Shown: positions 33,421-44,448 of the stretch, in pieces | Position numbering within the stretch: position 1 is the first letter of the stretch | Layout of the letters: each line of letters begins with the position of its first letter | Assembly (NCBI GenBank): GCA_018398585.1 | Contig: JAGTTD010000008.1 | Coordinates: 28,821,208 to 28,885,207 of the forward strand | From: Simmondsia chinensis | Lineage: Eukaryota; Streptophyta; Magnoliopsida; Caryophyllales; Simmondsiaceae | Reading direction: 5' to 3' | Length of the DNA: 64,000 nt | Made by a program: the position numbers and the translations under genes | Notes under the pieces: generated by a model | The model's database searches: none | Told to the model about the DNA's origin: nothing | The model's input: only the letters and a program-made list of their open reading frames with translations

Positions 33421-34485
33421 TCCAAGCTAGAGAACCAACTAAGACATCTAGCACAAGTTTTAAACAGAAGATAGGAAGGGAGGTTACCCTCCTAACCTCT
33501 TGCAAATCCTAAAGGGTCAACTAGTTCTAACCTTAGCCAGGTCACTCATAAGAAAGCTAAGTTTGTGTCAGTTTCGGGTGAGGAAATTCCGAGAGAGGTA
33601 GAAATAGAGGTTGAGTAGGAAGGCGTGATTCCACCCCCCACTGCTGATAGCGATGGAGCATGAGCACCTTCATTGGGTTCATCACCTGAACCCGTCATCC
33701 TTTGTCCTTCGGCCCTTTTAGGACAGGAAGGACAAGATCGACCCAAAGAGGGCTGAGCTATTGGACTTATCTAAAATCATCAAAATCAACTTGCCATTGA
33801 TTGACTCGATTAAACATATTCCCATGTATGCCAATTTCCTCAAGGATCATTGTGTCAGAAAGAAGCGCGCACAGGAACACGTTCCGGAGAAGGTTCGATT
33901 GATTGAAAAGGTTAGTAGTATTCTAGCCATGGGCACGCTGCCTAAGTTTAGGGATCCTGGGACCTTTGTGGTCCCATGTTTTATAGGAGAGAGTTACACA
34001 AGTCGAGCTCTTTTAGACCTAGGAGCGAGTGTGTAAACCTCACCCCATACTCAATTTTTCAACAATTGGGTATAAGAGACCTTAAGCCAAATAATGTCAC
34101 ACTTCAATTGGATGACAGGATAGAGCGTGTTCCTCATGGAGTGTTGGAGAATATGCTTGTCAAAGTTGACAAGTTTGTCTTTCCGGTTGACTTTATTGTC
34201 TTAGATATGGACCTTATTCATAGGTGGAAGAACAACACTCTCATCATTCTAGGTTGAACGTTCCTAGCAACAGCCGACGTCGTGATTCAGTGTAGAACGT
34301 GAGTGCTAGAGGTTTCTTTTGGAAACCTTAAAGGCCAATTGAATTCTCAAATATTGCTTGACATCCTGAGACAGTGGGAGTGTTATAGGGTTGATGATAT
34401 TGACCCTTTGGTAGAGTTAGGTTCACCCGATTCTATTAGAAGTGCTAATTGGAGTAATGTCCCTGTCTGTGTTGTAACTGTGTGA
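33421..34485 (+). pseudogene. Athila-like gag-pol linker and protease
   Basis: After a charged linker, 33761-34036 reads INLPLIDSIKHIPMYANFLK, LPKFRDPGTFVVPCFIG and LLDLGAS, the Athila protease region. The second frame (33976-34257) continues with LTPYSIFQQLGIRDLKPNNV and LVKVDKFVFPVDFIVLDMD. The active-site triplet reads DLGAS as in other Athila copies. A frame change near 34025 and stops at 34257 break it. RT, RNase H and integrase are absent downstream. Confidence 0.8.
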
Positions 34486-36000
34486 TAATTGATAAGTCAT
34501 TATCTAAGCATGATAAGATAGAGGTTTGAGAGCCTGATGCTGGCCATTTTTCTCTTCTTGATAGCCACAAGTCTAGAAGCATTATTGGGTTTGGGGATTA
34601 TCTTGACAAGCTCAACATGATTTATTTCGAGGATGTCACCTAGATTTTGGTTGACTGTGAGTTTTACACCACATCTGGCTAAAGACGTTAAACTTGGTGC
34701 TCCTAGGAGGCAGCACATCCTACTTTAGTTTTGTAATTTAATTTTCGGATCGACCTTTCTTTAGCTTCCAGGGCTCTTAGTTACCCCTACCATTGACTAT
34801 TTTGTTTCTCGGATGTAGCAAATGCTTGTTTTCCGAATGTTTCCTAATGCTTCTAACGATTCTACTTGGTCATCTGTCTTGATTTGTCTTATTGGGCAGC
34901 TCTGTCTTTTTGCATGTCATTCTGGGATGGCCTTCACCACATGAAGTCTCGTCGATTATACTGGATTAGTGTACCTGGCTACTTAGGTCATCTCTTTCAT
35001 TTCCTTGCTCGTATTTAATTTTCTTTGGTTTGCATTGAGGACAATGCAAGGTTTGTGTTAGGGGATGGCATGAGTGGTTTAAATTATCATTTGTCCTCTT
35101 AGCATAAATTAGTTTAAATTAGCTGAGTTTTTATATGGAATAGTTTTGAATAGTTGTGAATTATAATGAAGTTCAAATTTGAGATGTCCTAAGGCTGTTA
35201 GAATTTTTATATAATGAGATTATTACTCGATCTTACTGTTGAATTATTTTTTTGTCTTCAAACTAGTTTGAGAGATTATTACATTTTACCCATAATCTTT
35301 TGACAAACGCTACATTTTAAGTTGCATTAGTGGGAATAATTTTAGGAATCAGAATTGAGCACTTGACTCACAACAATGCTTAAATCACTAGTCTATCCTT
35401 TTTTTTTCTTGTATTTATTCTATTGAAAAAATAAATAAATAAAGAGGTACCAATATTTGTTTAATCAGGTAAGTGCCTGTGACTTGGTTGTTCTTTTAGC
35501 CCCTATATCTCAAGCAAGTAAGCCCGTAAGGCTGTTTTAACGCCCGATACCCTAAGCTAATTGCATTTGGAGTTGCCGGTCAAAAGCTCCTTATGCGGGC
35601 TACAGGGAAAGCTTAAGAAGAATCAACTTCTTTAATTCACTTTAACAAACACCAATGTCTAACAGAAGTGAGATATTCTTTTAGGGTATGTGCTAATAAC
35701 AGCTTATGTTGTGAGGCCCTTTGGCTCGAGCCATTAGGTCCGAGGAGTGCTCTACACTCGGTGCCTTAAGCCAACTGGATCAGGACTCACCAGCTGAAAA
35801 CTCACTACATAGGTCCTAGGGAAACACGCCTAACCATGAGTTACTCACAAAAAAAAAAAAAAAAAAAAAAAGAAAAGAAAAAATAAAGAAGAAGAAGAAA
35901 ACAAGAGAGATAAGAGAATTGTGATGTCTTTGTTGATTAGAGGTAATGTGTTAGGGTAGCTTATTTCTTTAATTGTTTTCTCTATTCATCTTAGATATGG
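34486..36000 (+). other. Athila-like 3' internal region (pol deleted)
   Basis: No pol motif is readable. The stretch near 35030-35075 (TTTGCATTGAGGACAATGC, then TGTTAGGGGATGGCATG) is characteristic of the region after the coding part of Athila/Tat elements. It is followed by a long untranslated region with an A-run near 35850-35872 and a GA-rich patch near 35885-35915. A 3' LTR matching 21980-32798 was not found, so this end is probably lost. Confidence 0.5.
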
Positions 36001-37249
36001 AAGGCTTGGAATAAGAGAATGGGAAGAAAAGGTTTAAGCTCACTTACCAGTGAAAAGACTTACCTAAAAGGGTACCAACACGCAAGCACTAGTTCCCATA
36101 AAAATTGATTAATTCAAAACTCAAGATGGTTATGTTACAATGAATTTAACAGAAATAGAGTTTAAGGGAGAAGAGCAATAGAATTAGGGGGAGAAGAGAG
36201 AGAATCAAAGAGAGAAGAGATACAATTAGGTTTTTAATTCTTTTATTGATTTCCATTACAACCTAACACTCTCTATTTATAGACTTAGAGAGAGAAAATA
36301 CTAATTAGTACTAATATTATTCTAATTGAGTAATAAAAGAAAAATAACCTATATTATTATTAATAAAAAATTATCTTCTAAAATAGTAGTTAATTACGTG
36401 TCTAACACGTGGCTAACTTATTTATACTGGATTATGTTAGTTGGGCGATTACAATTCTAACTTTGAATTTTATGGTTATTCAAACAATGGAATATCTATT
36501 ATATCCTAATTCCAATTTCAATAATAACTTCAATTTGGATTGCAATTCCATAATCTAATGTTTAGTCCATGTGTCAACCAAAATTTTAATGATTTTATAT
36601 TCTAAAATGTATTGTTCAAATGAAAAATAGTAAGGAAGAAGCTAAAAGTAAAAAATAAAGAGTATTATTATTAACAGAATAATAATGTAATATGTAATAA
36701 AGAGTAACTACAAAACTTTTTACATTAATAATTACAATTTTAATTCGATAATAACCTTACAAACATAAATCGCTTTATGCATCTTAATAAGGGTGTTAAT
36801 TATAGAAGCATAGGGTTGTTTGGGGCCGTACAAGTGGATGACAGGGGTAGGTAAGATATGAAATTAACCCCGACAGTCAACAATTCTGCAACCATGAAAA
36901 AGTAGATTCAATTACAAAGACTTGCATTTGCCTAGAGAATCAAATCTAACCAGGACAGCGACGTGTTCCCTCGACATCTGTACAGTGCCATAAGGGCTCT
37001 TGTTTGTGCGGGATTTGGAGGGTAGAATGTAAGCAGCCTTATCCCATTAGTGTGAGACTCTAACGAGAGACTGTTTCCAAGGACCTCTAGATGATAAATG
37101 ATAGATTGTATAGAACCTGTATAAAGAGCATGAAAATGAGGGAGTATGGAGCATGAGGGAAGCATAAAAAGAGCAAGCAAAGAAGCATATAGGGTCTAAA
37201 TGTCATGCGTGGCCTGTGTGGCTACCAATGAGTAAATATTAAAAACCAA
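36001..37249. other. Intergenic, possible solo LTR remnant
   Basis: A GA-rich block (36175-36235), then CTCTATTTATAGACTTAGAG near 36270, resembles the leader and TATA of a minus-strand LTR, but no ends could be set. The rest is AT-rich. The 82-codon minus frame at 36932-37180 has no recognisable domain. Confidence 0.35.
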
Positions 37250-37406
37250 TGTATTAGTATAGTATATCAGATTAGTATTTATTTGAGTATTTATCTGTAT
37301 TTGTATCAACCTAAGGGCTCTTATGTAATTTTTATACTTTGGATTTCTCTATATATACATACCTCAACAACTCTATTGGGTATGCTCCATAAACTGTTCT
37401 GTCACA
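37250..37406 (+). repeat. 5' LTR (157 bp) and adjacent PBS
   Basis: TGTATTAGTATAG to CTGTCACA, with a TATA-like CTCTATATATACATACC near 37349. It is directly followed by TGGTATCAGGGCA (37407-37419), an initiator-Met-type primer site with one change. Confidence 0.85.
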
Positions 37407-37602
37407 TGGTATCAGGGCATATAAACCCTAATTATTTTCCCAAACCCTAATATCAAAAATAAAAAAGGAGAAAATGGTTGACCTTTTCATCTTCTCCAAG
37501 TGCACAGCCGCCGTCGTCCCCAACGCAGCAACCCACCACCATCACCGGTCATCCTCAAACCCTAAATAACTTTTTCTCCCTCCTCCTCTTATAATTGATA
37601 CT

Positions 37603-39275
37603 GTGGGACCTGCTGTACTCGACATTGTGGGCCCCACGGTTTCCGATCTCCCCGTTGTAGACTCAGGGGGCATCTCTCATACACCTCCTATGAGCCCTCC
37701 CGTGACCTCCTTGGATGGTCTTTCCATGTCTTCACCCCCTCCCACTGGCTCGGCCTCTGTCTCTAACGTGCACCCTATGCGTACCCGGCTTAAAGATAGC
37801 ATACGTAAGTCCAAGCACATACTGTCTCTTAGCTCTGTTGTCGTAGTCTAGGAACCTACTTGCTTTTCGCAGGCTATCAAAAACCCTCAGTGACAGGAAG
37901 TCATGATTAAGGAATTTAATGCACTTCTTCAAAATTAGACTTGCGATCTTGTTCCCCCGTCGCCTTCTCAAAATGTGGTTGGTAGTAAGTGAAAGTATAA
38001 GGTCAAGTATAAGCCTGATGGTTCCACTGATCGCTTCAAGGCTCGACTCATTGCTCGAGGTCTTCACCAACGAGAAGGACTTGACTACTTTGAAACCTTT
38101 AGTCCCATTGTGAAACCCACCACTATTAGATTTATACTTGCTCTTGCTGTCACTAATAAACTGTCCATTTGCCAACTTGATGTCAAAAACGCGTTGTTAC
38201 ATGGATTTTTAAAAGAAGAAGTATACATGCGGCAGCCTCCAGGTCATCCACCCTAAGTTCCCTGCGCATGTATGCCGCTTGCGAAAGGCCCTATTTGGCC
38301 TCAAACAAGCACCTCGAGCTTGGTTTCATAGGTTTAGCATGTTTCTCTACAGTCTTGGGTTCTACTGTAGCAAAGCTGATCCTTCCTTGTTCATCCACCG
38401 TTCTCCTAATAGCATCGTGTTTCTCCTCTTGTATGTGGATGACATTATCCTCACTGGTTCTAACTCGACTTTACTTACTCGCTTAATTGACTCTTTGTCC
38501 ACTCAATTTGCCATGAAAGACCTAGGCCTGCTTCATTATTTTCTTAGTATTGAAGCTAAACACACTCTGTATGGCCTCTTTCTTTCTCAACACAAATACA
38601 CCTTGGATCTTCTTGGCAAGCATGATATGCTTGAAGCCAAACCTGTTCAAACCCCTCTACCTGCCCAGGTTCAACCATCAGCGACTGACATGACTCTATT
38701 ACCTGATCCGGCCGAGTTTTGAAGTGTGGTGGGTGCTCTCCAGTACCTAACCATGACTCACCCTGACATTTCATATGCGGTCAACCGAGTATCTCAGTTC
38801 ATGCATGCTCCTAGTACATCTCATTGGCAAATGGTGAAACGCATTCTGCGATACCTTAAGCACACACCTGACCATGGCCTCACTGTTACTCCGGGCTCTG
38901 ACACCTTTGTTACTGCCTATGCTGATGCTGACTGGGGGAGTTGCCCCGATACACGTCGCTCCACTACTGGGTTTGCCTTATTTCTCGGCCCTAATCTCAT
39001 TTATTGGCTTGCGAAGAAGCAACCAACTGTTGCTAAGTCCACTACTGAGTCTAAATACCAGGCTATTGCTAAGGTTGTTGCTGAGTGTGACTGGATTAGA
39101 TATGTTATGCGTGACTTAGGTTTACGGCACTCTGGTCCCATTGTCATCTATTGTGACAATGTCTCCGCTACCTACTTAGCTATGAATCTTATTTCTAGCG
39201 ATCTTAGCAAACACGTTGATGTGGACTTCCATTATGCTCCCGAGAAGGTTATTAAGGGTGATATCCAGGTTTGAT
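37603..39275 (+). pseudogene. Copia RT and RNase H
   Basis: A linker rich in Ser/Pro ending HPMRTRLKD (37603-37850) is followed by RT. The pieces run in order: [20 protein letters not shown] and [19 protein letters not shown] (38030-38170), [18 protein letters not shown] (38175-38230), then an open frame 38279-38722 with LFGLKQAPRAWFHRF and the catalytic LLLYVDDIILTG. A second open frame, 38726-39274, holds GALQYLTMTHPDISYAVN, the RNase H block AYADADWGSCPDTRRSTTGF, and IYCDNVSATYLA. Stops at 37849 and 38720, and a frameshift near 38250, are the main lesions. The YVDD motif is intact. Confidence 0.9.
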
Positions 39276-39395
39276 TTATACCTATTACAAAACAGGTTGC
39301 TGACATATTCACCAAAAGATTGGCCACTGATCGCTTCCGCTTCCACTTCCACAGAGCCAATCTACACGTTGGTCCCCCTGTAGAGATTGAGGGGA

Positions 39396-39540
39396 CGTAT
39401 TAGTATAGTATATCAGATTAGTATTTATCTGTACTTATATCAGACTAAGGGCTCTTATGTAATTTCTAGATTTTGAGTTTCTCTATATATACGTACTCCA
39501 GCAACCCTATTGGGTATGCTCCCTAAACTAATCTCTCATA
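39396..39540 (+). repeat. 3' LTR (145 bp)
   Basis: Follows the polypurine tract GAGATTGAGGGGA (39383-39395) and matches the 5' LTR to CTCTCATA. Its first base is C instead of T, so the start reads CGTATTAG. A 12-bp stretch of the partner near 37280-37300 is missing. Confidence 0.85.
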
Positions 39541-39774
39541 TACTGTAAATATATAAGAAATAATAGTTAAAAATGCAACTAATTTAAAAACAAATAATAA
39601 TTTTAGTCTTTATACATATTTTAAAATATACGCGACATCTGTACATCGCACGGCAAGCACTTACTGACACTTTGCAGACCTGGTCGCCTGGGATTTGCTT
39701 CCTCCTTCCACGCGAAACATACCCTTTAACTGTACTGTTGTTGTAAAATGTGAGAAAACCCGATATTATTTACA
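39541..39774. other. Short intergenic stretch
   Basis: AT-rich, with a small GC-richer patch near 39630-39715. No gene or repeat end recognised. Confidence 0.4.
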
Positions 39775-41410
39775 CTACTTAGACTATCCCTACTTTTTTA
39801 CCAACCTAACACATTTTTTAAAAAAAACTTATCAAAATAGTATCTTTACAAAAAAATTTACTAAACTAGCATTGTGTACTATTTATTTACTTAAATACGC
39901 TATTAAAAACGGCATTTTTAGGTTATATGCATTAAAAATGCCATTCGTAACAACATTTTATATATATATTTTTTTGATAACTATATAAAATGCCGTTACA
40001 AACAACATTTTATATTAAACCCCCTTTTTTGTTAATTTTTTATATTAAACCCTTTGATTTTTTTTTGGTAAGTTATAGTAATGGTATTTTTATATTTAAT
40101 AATATACTGCTAGAAAAAATTATTATGTTATATTTGAATATACTTGTGATTTTGATGGCTTTTATAATTCTTCAGTGTTGCACTTTAATATAAAACCATT
40201 AATATCCGTTTATTTTTTATTGTATGATATTTAGAAAACTATTTTTTGAAACGTAGAATTATCTTTTAAATGTTTGTAATACTTTTAAATATTTAAAATA
40301 TTTTATAGACATATTATAATTATTTGAATATGACTTTACGAATTTTTTAAATATTCAAATTTGATTTTATTTAACATTTTTTACATTTACAATTATTTTT
40401 TATATATATTACAATTATTTTAAAGTTATTCAAAATTTTAAGATATTAAAAATTGTTAGAAAAACTTTTATGTTACAAGCTTGCATGATTATATTTTAAA
40501 ATATTCATGCTGTTGTTAACTTTTGATATTTCATCAATGTTGCACTTAAAATGTTAGAAATTATATTTTCAAATATGTAATTATGAATTAAATTTTTGTA
40601 ATAACTTTACATAATTTAAATAATTTTTAAACATATTATGCCATCATGAGAATGTTTCAGTTGTGGTGTCTCCTACCCATGCTGTCATCGCCCGGAGGTC
40701 AGGAGTTTGATTTTCACTGAGGATATACTTATGACTTACTTGCTCATGGGGGTATGGGCATCCTCATTTCGCCCGGGTTAATTGGCGCAACCCAGTCCCT
40801 TGTTACCAAAACAATACAATTATTTTAAGGCAAAAATTTGGTATTACAAAAACATATTTGAAAATTAGAATTTAAATATTTAAAAAATTCGTAAAGTCAC
40901 ATTAAAATAATTATAATGTGTCTACAAAATATTTTAAATATCTAAAAGTATTACAATCATTTAAAAGATAATTTTACATTTCAAAAAATAGTTTTCCAAA
41001 TATCATACAATCAAAAATAAAAGAATATTAATGGTGTTATATTAAAGCGCAACATTTAAGAATTATAAAAGCCATTAAAATTACAAGTATATTCAAATAT
41101 AACATAATAATTTTTGCTAGCAATATGTTATTAAATATTAAAACACCATTAATATAACTTATCAAAAAATATCATAGGGTTTAATATAAAAACTTACCAA
41201 CAATTTATTTATTTATTTTTTTTTTTTTTTTGCATAAAACGTTGTTACAAGCGGCGTTTTTAATACATACAAACTACAAACACCGTTTTAAATGGCGTAT
41301 TTAAGTAAATAAACAGTAAACTGTACTAGTTTGGTAAATATTTTTGTGAAGGTGCTAATTTGGTAATTTTTTTTAAAAAATGTGTTAGTTTGGTAAAAAA
41401 ATGTCGACTA
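39775..41410. mobile_element. Long-arm fold-back transposon
   Basis: The left arm, about 39775-40390, is the reverse complement of the right arm, about 40830-41410, nearly base by base. Paired blocks include TTTACTTAAATACGC with GCGTATTTAAGTAAA and CCTAACACATTTTTTAA with TTAAAAAATGTGTTAG. The ends read GACTATCCCTAC at the left and GTCGACTATC at the right. The arms are extremely AT-rich and carry repeated AACGGCATTTTTA-type words. There is no transposase. Superfamily and TSD could not be decided by eye. Confidence 0.75.
40650..40805 (+). mobile_element. SINE-like (tRNA-derived) remnant in the loop
   Basis: This GC-richer island in the loop between the arms has the look of a tRNA-derived SINE: an A-box-like TTGTGGTGTCTCCTAC, then CCCGGAGGTCAGGAGTTTGA with a decayed B box (GAGTTTGATTTTC for GGTTCGAATCC). 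A body follows with CATCCTCATTTCGCCCGGG. No clear tail or TSD is seen. It has no partner in either arm, so it entered the loop on its own. Confidence 0.5.
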
Positions 41411-41994
41411 TCACTAATCTAAGTTCTATTTTTAAAGCCTTATCTTAATATATCATTAAAAATGGAGCGTTTCTTTTCTATCTTAAGTTTCCTTTTTTGA
41501 ACCTTATTTTTATTTTTTTTAGTCATTTTAAAATTTAATGTTATTTATATTGGAACCAAGTATAAAAAATACTATATAAAATATACAAAATAGAAAAAAT
41601 ATTGCCTCAAATGTGTGAAAATAACATAATAGCAATAATGTAATAGTTGCGCGAGGCACGGATCACGCTGTCAACAATATTATAAGTTTTTTAAACCAGT
41701 TTTTATCATAACACACATGCCAAGTGGCACCAATGTCTATCTACCAACCATCATAATTTTTAATAGTGTCCATTTTAGTTATCATGGCAACAAATTGCTT
41801 CGTAGGATTACATTCATTAGTAGAGACTTTGCTAGATTTTTTTTTTTTTTTTTGGCAATTATTTTCCGTCATAATTTTTGCCTCTAGGACTATGTTGGGC
41901 ATTGGACATTGAATTTTGACCCTTAGAATTATTATCATTAGTATAGATAAAGTTTACCTCACTAGCTTCACCTTTACAAGCTAAGAAGCTGTCT
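41411..41994. other. AT-rich DNA with a partial repeat copy
   Basis: 41570-41670 is a direct, diverged copy of the left arm of the next element (GCGAGGCACGGATCACGCT at 41650 compared with GCGAGGCATGGATCACGCT at 42104). A T-run lies at 41841-41855. Confidence 0.45.
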
Positions 41995-42985
41995 TTAAGT
42001 TGTCAAAACTAAACACCGAAAAATATACAAAAAAGTACGAAGTAGAAAGTTGCTACCAATAACTCGTAGAGCTGACGAAAATACCCATAATGTAACAGTA
42101 GAGCGAGGCATGGATCACGCTTTCTTAAGACGGTTTCGCACTCCTCTTGCATCTAAGCCAGTTGTAACAGTTACCAGCATGCCACCACCAAGATACAAAA
42201 ACCAACTGCAGCAGACATAGAGCCTCCCCTACACCTTACCGAATATAAATTTATCAACAATTTAAAAGACATAAATAAAATATTTAAGAACAAAATATTT
42301 TACTTGTTATGTGAACGCTTATGACCAATAAATAATTTGATTATGACTCACCGTTGCTTGCTCAAATATTTGCTATTCGCGCATCTAATTCTAGTATGCC
42401 AGATATTCATATAAGAAACAAAATAAAAAATAATTAAGGAGGAGGGGGGGGGGGGGGGGGGGGGGGGGGAGGGGGGGGAGAGTAGTTTATTTGCCACAAA
42501 GTTTAAACATAATGTTGCAAGTATAGCCTTTACCAATAAGAACAGCATTCATGATAATAATATAATGACCAAACTCAACTTCTTCTCGCAACATGCCCTT
42601 ATATTTAAGAGATAACCGGAAACAAGGTTTACTTTAATTTTGAGAGTATAAAATGAATTCAATAAGTGGGTTAAAAAATCTACAAGGTAAATGTAACACT
42701 ACATTAATATGCCCATGATCCTAGTGTGACAGTCAACAAGCAAAAGATAACTTGTGGTTATAGTAACCAGATCTCTTATTGAAGTCACTTTAGTAACCTG
42801 AAAAGGTACCAACTACATCGGCTTAGATCCGAGAGGGGCATAAAACCATATTAAAGAGATCGTGGTCTACTCTTCGCTCAGCTGTTACATTATTGGATAT
42901 TTTATCATCTCCACGAGTTATTGGTAATAACATTTATACTTGATACTTTTTTGTATAATTTTTGTGTTTAGTTCTGACAATTTAT
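41995..42985. mobile_element. Inverted-repeat element with G-run
   Basis: The left arm, about 41995-42125, and right arm, about 42860-42985, are reverse complements. Matching blocks include AAACACCGAAAAATATAC with GTATAATTTTTGTGTTT and CCAATAACTCGTAGAG with CTCCACGAGTTATTGG. The interior of about 730 bp is non-coding and contains G26 at 42444-42469 and G8 at 42471-42478. No TSD was settled. It is a non-autonomous DNA transposon by structure. Confidence 0.6.
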
Positions 42986-43636
42986 ACTATTTTAATTAAT
43001 TTAAGACAAAAGAAAAAAATGCATTAAAAACAAACGAGATTAAAAAATAATTAACTATATTGAGAAAATGAATTACAACTATGAAAAATTAGGATTTATA
43101 TTGGTGAAAAAATAACTTAATATGAATAATTAAATAGAAAAAAATTACTCACATTTAATATATAAAAATTATTAATATTTAAAATATATTTTAAAATAAA
43201 ATCTAATATATTTTATTAATTAAAAACAGTAAATAAAACATAAACTAAAAAAAAATAACAAAAAGAAATTGGGGGCTTCCTTTGGAATGTTGGACCTCAA
43301 CGGGAGCCCCCGTTTTTTGGGAGCCCCAAGAATATGGGATTCCTGTTGGGAGGATCCTTTTAATTGTGTAAACTAGTCGAATCGAATTGAACCATCTTTT
43401 TTATTCAAATTCAAATTTGATAAACCGTATTAGAGTTTGAGTTCGAGTTGAGGTCCCATTGAGCTCTCAAATGTTTGTTTGAGCTTGGTATCGAGCCAAA
43501 TTATGCTCATAATTAAGCCAAGCTTACTATCAAGTCAAACTCACTACTGATCTGAGCTATTCAAGTTACTTTCAACTCTAATCGAACGCTTTTTTCGGCT
43601 AATACTGATTGTTAACAACATCTTACCCCCCAGCTC
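42986..43636. other. Intergenic and possible outer MITE arm
   Basis: AT-rich to 43260. From about 43370 the sequence has GTGTAAACTAGTCGAATCG and GAGC-rich words (GAGCTTGGTATCGAGCC) like the end of a hAT-type MITE. Partly complementary words occur at 52850-52980, so an outer, older inverted-repeat element may enclose the nested insertion that follows. Confidence 0.35.
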
Positions 43637-43743
43637 GGCAACAAGGTAATGGGGGATAAACACTTATTCTCATTTGGCAAAGTTTTAATAAGGGTAATGG
43701 GGGCATAAAAAGGGGTAAAGGTAATGCAGGGTAAACTCTTATT

Positions 43744-43744
<1 letters not shown>

Positions 43745-43793
<49 letters not shown>

Positions 43794-43830
43794 ACCCCCC
43801 CCCCCCCCAGCCCCCCCCCCCCCCCCCCCC

Positions 43831-43862
<32 letters not shown>
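43745..43862. repeat. 118-bp poly-C tract
   Basis: Nearly pure cytosine with only four interruptions (A at 43794, AG at 43809-43810, A at 43831). It lies in the left arm of the interrupted MITE, 12 bp before the gypsy LTR. Its true length may be unreliable in any assembly. Confidence 0.9.
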
Positions 43863-43866
<4 letters not shown>

Positions 43867-43874
43867 TTGCCCCC

Positions 43875-44428
43875 TGATAACAGCTCACAAACAGCTTCCA
43901 GATAAAGGAATGGTGACAAGGCCTTTTGAGGCCCAGGACGCATCTCGCCCCGAGATGCATCTTATCCTGTAGCCATGAACAATTTCATCTCGCCACCATA
44001 CAATTCCATCCCACCACCGAGTATGAATTCCTGCTCACGCCTTAATGGATACTCGGAACAGGGACCCTATCCACAAGGGGAATCTCCCCCCAAGATACGA
44101 GTCTCACCCAAGCCACAGACTACTTCAGCTAACTCGTCACAGTGCACATGAGAACAGTTATCCAAAACCAAGAATCTTGAGCCTAGGGTCATCTCGCCCC
44201 GAATTGGCCCATCTGGTGAAATACATCCCCATACTCAACCAGACGGAGATACGTCTTCCAGACAAAGCTATAAATACCACCCAGAATCTTGTGATGGGAA
44301 CATATCACTTTTCCTTTTCTTTCTACTACTCTTGTTCTAAGTTAGAATACTCTTGTATCTAATTCCATAATTAATAAAAAATAAGGTTTGAGTTTGACCT
44401 CCTATTAAAAGAACCTGTACCCAAAATA
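43875..44428 (+). repeat. 5' LTR of Tat element
   Basis: TGATAACAGC to ACCCAAAATA (partner ends ACCCAAAACA). TATA box GCTATAAATACC near 44268 and AATAAA near 44372. Internal ATCTCGCCCCGA words recur. Confidence 0.88.
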
Positions 44429-44430
44429 GT

Positions 44431-44448
44431 TGGCGCCGTCTATGGGAA
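44431..44448 (+). other. Primer binding site of Tat element
   Basis: TGGCGCCGTCTATGGGAA, two bases after the LTR. It is one change from the TGGCGCCGTCTGTGGGAA used by many Tat-lineage elements. The gag ATG follows immediately at 44449. Confidence 0.85.

Larger units (their letters stand above)
37250..39540 (+). mobile_element. Short-LTR Ty1/copia element, internally deleted
   Basis: LTRs of 157 and 145 bp are separated by a 2-kb interior that contains only a leader, a linker and the RT/RNase H part of pol. Gag, protease and integrase are missing. No matching TSD is visible (ACCAA against TACTG), so the copy may be recombined or the flanks mutated. The RT/RNase H region is the best-preserved coding sequence in the window. 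Confidence 0.85.

Noticed and set aside
36932..37180. 82-codon minus frame
   Set aside because: No domain, no upstream support and no conserved context; left as intergenic.
39695..40193. Two open frames of 97 and 67 codons
   Set aside because: They lie in the AT-rich arm of the fold-back element and are Phe/Tyr/Ile/Leu-rich low complexity.
40650..40730. tRNA gene
   Set aside because: A- and B-like boxes are too diverged and no cloverleaf can be drawn; a SINE remnant fits better.
43623..43972. Open frames encoding poly-Gly (minus) and poly-Pro (plus)
   Set aside because: They are translations of the poly-C tract; no real protein signal beyond the homopolymer.
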